Shown piece by piece: positions 62,101 to 64,000 of a stretch of 64,000 nucleotides of DNA. The stretch comes from Microlunatus sagamiharensis (lineage in GTDB: Bacteria > Actinomycetota > Actinomycetes > Propionibacteriales > Propionibacteriaceae). Below the pieces are notes generated by a model, which ran no database searches, was not told where the DNA came from, and was given only the letters and a program-made list of their open reading frames with translations. The first letter of the stretch is position 1. The number at the start of each line of letters is the position of its first letter. Where the stretch lies: NCBI RefSeq assembly GCF_900105785.1, contig NZ_LT629799.1:4030001-4094000 (forward strand), in the 5' to 3' direction. The translations under genes were made by a program, and so were the position numbers.

Positions 62101-62243
62101 CGGGCGCGGCCGGGAAGCGCTTCGCCCTGCACCCGGTCCAGGCCGGCGGCAGCGACGCGGTCGTGCGGACGGCGGCGTACGACCGGGCCGACGGCACCTT
62201 CACGGTGCCGGGGCGGACGGTGGCGGTGTTCGTGCAGCGGTGA
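59160..62243 (+). CDS. pulA: Secreted pullulanase-type alpha-1,6-glucosidase (GH13)
   Basis: A 1027-aa exported debranching enzyme. Signal peptide of about 45 residues with a hydrophobic core ([16 protein letters not shown]), then a carbohydrate-binding-like beta domain, a CBM48-type segment ([19 protein letters not shown]), and the GH13 barrel: [28 protein letters not shown], nucleophile [10 protein letters not shown], acid/base GEGWNFG, and [11 protein letters not shown]. It cuts alpha-1,6 links of pullulan or glycogen outside the cell. ATG 59160 follows GAGAGG. No other maltose or starch gene is in the window. Confidence 0.93.
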   Translation: MAALPPTAPARPADPRDRGRAGRRPSAAALVGAAALALLVPLLPSVPAAAATPTVALVGTLQSELGCPGDWQPDCPATELLPVDGQPGLYRATFVVPQGTYAYKVALDDSWDVNYGAGGAPGGGDIPLSAPGGPVTFTYDDSTHRVTDDAPVAVGSESAAQWLRKGTVALDLPDDRAGWTYRLWSAPEGGLTRDGDEITGGTSTPLELRGELSAGLRRAYPHLAAYESLRVPAAVQRRLPALLTGQLAVAAYDASGALQLVTGVQLPGVLDDVYPGARERTLGPTWKGSTPRVSVWAPTAKTVALRLQAGGEDGERTVAMRRDDDGVWSVKGKKSWRDARYRFEVEVYAPTTQKIETNLVTDPYSLGLTTDSERSVLVDLRSREVTPSGWKNLRKPAFRRDETPTVYELHVRDFSISDETVPAAHRGTYLAFTDRRSDGMTHLRQLADAGMGYVHLLPVNDIASIEEDRAKQQTPDCDLASYGPASEEQQACVTAVAGKDGFNWGYDPLHYTAPEGSYSTDPDGTARNREFRQMVAGLNGAGQRVVMDVVYNHTPASGQDPKSILDRVVPGYYQRLSATGAVENSTCCANTATEHPMMEKLMIDSVVTWAKEYKVDGFRFDLMGHQPKQAMLDLRRALDRLTVKRDGVDGKRVILYGEGWNFGEVADNARFVQATQAEMAGTGIGTFNDRLRDAVRGGGPFDEDPRVQGFASGLYTDPNGDTVNGSEADQLAALLLAQDRIKVGLAGNLKGYRFVDRTGARVRGDQVDYNGQPTGYTDRPGESVNYVEAHDNETLFDALTYKLPVATSMDDRIRMQSLALATTALSQGTSFWTAGGDQLRSKSFDRNSYDSGDWFNVLDWSKTDNGFGRGLPPKADNEAKWDAMRPLLAEADLKPGRSDIAEASRQADALLEIRRSTPLFALRTRAQVQQKVSFGAGGPDQTPGVITMRIDDTRGARVDRRWKGVVVVFNASPETTTQPVAGAAGKRFALHPVQAGGSDAVVRTAAYDRADGTFTVPGRTVAVFVQR

Positions 62244-62334
62244 GCGGCGGTCGCGCCGGGCGCTGAGCCCGGGCTGAGCGCAGCGGTGGACGACGGGTCC
62301 CCCCTCACGCCCGGCGCGGCTAGTGTTTCTGCGC

Positions 62335-63627
62335 GTGAGAGTGGTGCAGAAGTACGGCGGCTCGTCGGTCGCCGACGCGGAGAGCATCAAGCGCGTCGCC
62401 AAGCGGGTCGTGGCCACCAAGCAGCTCGGGCACGACGTCGTGGTCGTCATCTCCGCGATGGGTGACACGACCGACGAGCTGATGGACCTCGCCCTCCAGG
62501 TGACCCCGCAGCCGCCGCCACGTGAGCTGGACATGCTGCTGACCGCGGGCGAGCGGATGAGCGCGGCGCTGCTGGCCATGGCCATCGCCGACCAGGGGCT
62601 GCACGCGCGGTCGCTGACCGGCTCGCAGGCCGGCATCATCACCACCGGCACGCACGGCAACGCGCGGATCATCGACATCACCCCGGGTCGTATCACCAAG
62701 GCGCTCGACGCCGACGACATCGTCATCGTCGCCGGCTTCCAAGGCGTCGCCCAGGACACCAAGGACGTCACCACCCTCGGCCGCGGCGCGTCCGACACGA
62801 CCGCGGTCGCGCTCGCCGCGTCGCTCGGCGCCGACTACTGCGAGATCTACACCGACGTCGACGGCGTCTACACCGCCGACCCGCGCATCGTGCCGAGCGC
62901 GCAGCGCATCCCCGAGATCTCCTACGAGGAGATGCTCGAGATGGCGGCGTGCGGGGCCAAGATCCTGCACCTGCGCTGCGTGGAGTACGCGCGGCGCGAG
63001 CGGGTGCCCGTGCAGGTGCGCTCCTCGTTCTCCGACAAGCCCGGCACGTGGGTCCGTGACCCTCAGCCCGTGGACCCCGACGCCCAGCCCGACCCCGAAG
63101 GAGCTCCCGTGGAGCAGGCCATCATCTCCGGCGTCGCGCACGACCGCGGCGAGGCCAAGATCACCATCGTCGGCGTGCCCGACAAGATCGGTGAGGCGGC
63201 CCGCATCTTCGAGGCCGTCGCCGCGACCGAGATCAACATCGACATGATCGTGCAGAACGTGTCGGCCGTCGCGACCTCGCGCACCGACATCTCCTTCACG
63301 CTGCCCAAGACCGACGGCGTCACCGCGATCACCGCGCTGAACGCGCTGCAGGAGGAGGTCGGCTTCACCGACGTCCTCTACGACGACCAGATCGGCAAGG
63401 TCTCCGTCGTCGGCGTCGGGATGCGCTCGCACCCCGGCGTCACGGCGAAGTTCTTCTCCGCCCTCGCCGCGGCGAACGTCAACATCGGGATGATCTCCAC
63501 CTCCGAGATCCGCATCTCCGTCGTCGTCGACCAGGACGACGTCGACCGGGCGGTCGCGGCCGCGCACACCGCCTTCGGCCTCGACGCCACCGAGCAGGCC
63601 GTGGTGTACGCGGGGACCGGCCGCTAG
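62335..63627 (+). CDS. lysC: Aspartate kinase (alpha subunit)
   Basis: First enzyme of the aspartate pathway to lysine, threonine and methionine; 430 aa. Kinase domain: [40 protein letters not shown], and [16 protein letters not shown]. Two ACT domains follow from about residue 270 ([46 protein letters not shown]), the sites of lysine/threonine feedback. GTG 62335 follows TAGTGT by 8 nt. Next to it, asd would be expected; an amidase gene begins instead. Confidence 0.96.
   Translation: MRVVQKYGGSSVADAESIKRVAKRVVATKQLGHDVVVVISAMGDTTDELMDLALQVTPQPPPRELDMLLTAGERMSAALLAMAIADQGLHARSLTGSQAGIITTGTHGNARIIDITPGRITKALDADDIVIVAGFQGVAQDTKDVTTLGRGASDTTAVALAASLGADYCEIYTDVDGVYTADPRIVPSAQRIPEISYEEMLEMAACGAKILHLRCVEYARRERVPVQVRSSFSDKPGTWVRDPQPVDPDAQPDPEGAPVEQAIISGVAHDRGEAKITIVGVPDKIGEAARIFEAVAATEINIDMIVQNVSAVATSRTDISFTLPKTDGVTAITALNALQEEVGFTDVLYDDQIGKVSVVGVGMRSHPGVTAKFFSALAAANVNIGMISTSEIRISVVVDQDDVDRAVAAAHTAFGLDATEQAVVYAGTGR
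63109..63627 (+). CDS. Aspartate kinase beta subunit (internal in-frame start)
   Basis: GTG 63109 within lysC has GAAGGAG five nt upstream, in-frame with the alpha subunit, and would yield 172 aa covering both ACT domains. Actinobacteria such as Corynebacterium make the beta subunit this way from the same gene, with the same length. Confidence 0.65.
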   Translation: MEQAIISGVAHDRGEAKITIVGVPDKIGEAARIFEAVAATEINIDMIVQNVSAVATSRTDISFTLPKTDGVTAITALNALQEEVGFTDVLYDDQIGKVSVVGVGMRSHPGVTAKFFSALAAANVNIGMISTSEIRISVVVDQDDVDRAVAAAHTAFGLDATEQAVVYAGTGR

Positions 63628-63644
63628 GGCGACCTGGGACACCC

Positions 63645-64000
63645 ATGACGGCGCGGTCGGCGACCTCGGTCCTGGCCGCGCTCGTCGTCGCCCTCGGTCT
63701 GGTCGCGGGCTGCGGCTCCACGGAACCGCAGGCCCGATCGCCGCTGCCCGCACCGCCGCGGACCGTCTTCTCGCCCGAGCCGAGCGCGGACGGCCCGAGC
63801 AGCTCGAGCCCGACAACGCTCGCCGTCCCCTCGCCGAGCCCGAGCGAGGCCGCCACCCCGAGCGCGACGCCCACGCGTACGGCGACGGCTCCGCTGGTCG
63901 TGATCGACCCCGGGCACAGCGGCCGCTCGATCCGCAGCACCGACCGGGCGACCGGGCTGCGCGACGTCGACTACCCGAACTACCCCGAGATCTACGAGAC
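63645..64000 (+). CDS. Lipoprotein N-acetylmuramoyl-L-alanine amidase (Amidase_3), N-terminal part
   Basis: The first 118 codons only, cut by the window end. Signal with lipobox LVAGC, a Pro/Ser/Thr linker of about 60 residues, then VVIDPGHSGRS, the start of the zinc-dependent Amidase_3 domain with its first metal His. It should cleave the stem peptide from wall glycan. It lies 17 nt after lysC. Confidence 0.8.
   Translation, partial: MTARSATSVLAALVVALGLVAGCGSTEPQARSPLPAPPRTVFSPEPSADGPSSSSPTTLAVPSPSPSEAATPSATPTRTATAPLVVIDPGHSGRSIRSTDRATGLRDVDYPNYPEIYE

Noticed and set aside
62244-62334. Possible lysine riboswitch before lysC
   Set aside because: The gap is only 91 nt, has no L-box features, and the -10 box implies a leaderless message.

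Overview
The window is high-GC (roughly 70 percent or more), densely coding DNA from an actinobacterium. It carries menaquinone synthesis (MenB), a maleylpyruvate-isomerase/DinB-fold (mycothiol-type) protein, a tadA-associated acidic protein, a LytR_C protein, many GTG starts, many apparently leaderless genes with a TANNNT box 6-8 nt before the start, and the order upp - tadA partner - tadA - tRNA-Ser ... tRNA-Ser - SRP RNA - dnaX - ybaB - recR - lysC. Propionibacteriales is my best guess, from general gene style only. No phage, IS element, integrase, plasmid gene or CRISPR array was found.

Layout. 0-3.4 kb: an FGGY (glycerol-kinase-like) kinase divergent from a SorC-type regulator and a TIM-barrel sugar isomerase/epimerase. 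3.4-13.3 kb: household genes (secreted hydrolase, Nudix, MFS exporter with an overlapping leader ORF, SDR, FMN split-barrel, CAP protein, MenB, nuclease, Upp, TadA pair, tRNA-Ser CGA). 13.4-26.8 kb: the main accessory block, an apparent 12-gene minus-strand operon. It runs from a dipeptide/oligopeptide-type ABC importer through aldo/keto reductase, HpcH aldolase, cytosolic sialidase-fold protein, SDR, DUF1537 acid-sugar kinase and PdxA-type dehydrogenase to a zinc alcohol dehydrogenase, and faces a DeoR-type regulator across a palindromic operator candidate. The DUF1537 + PdxA pair is the known route from a four-carbon acid sugar (threonate/erythronate type) to DHAP. The other enzymes suggest a longer pathway that releases or makes such an acid from an imported glycoconjugate.

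26.8-38.9 kb: serine hydrolase, K+/H+ antiporter, LytR_C protein, a ParB-motif small protein, a HerA-like ATPase, two very small genes behind a good promoter, then a copper/thiol-oxidation operon (CopD-CtaG fusion, Met/His-containing membrane protein, CopC, DsbA, VKOR), OsmC and a DinB-fold protein. 39-51 kb: class II photolyase, winged-helix/membrane pair, a 112-bp tandem repeat, a DksA-like zinc-finger gene without a normal start codon, TrpS, dienelactone hydrolase, a stress-type sigma factor divergent from a LuxR response regulator, cardiolipin synthase with an apparent one-base frameshift, and a desaturase. 51-64 kb: tRNA-Ser GGA, SRP RNA, HAD and DUF72 proteins, dnaX-ybaB-recR, an oxidoreductase cluster, secreted pullulanase, lysC (with an internal beta-subunit start) and the start of a lipoprotein amidase.

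A REP-like sequence (core TCCCTGAGCCTGTCGAAGGG and its reverse complement) fills six intergenic gaps, two of them as matching ~90-100 bp long-hairpin composites. Starts given here differ from the longest ORF where lipoprotein signals, stop/start overlaps, Shine-Dalgarno sites or -10 boxes point elsewhere.
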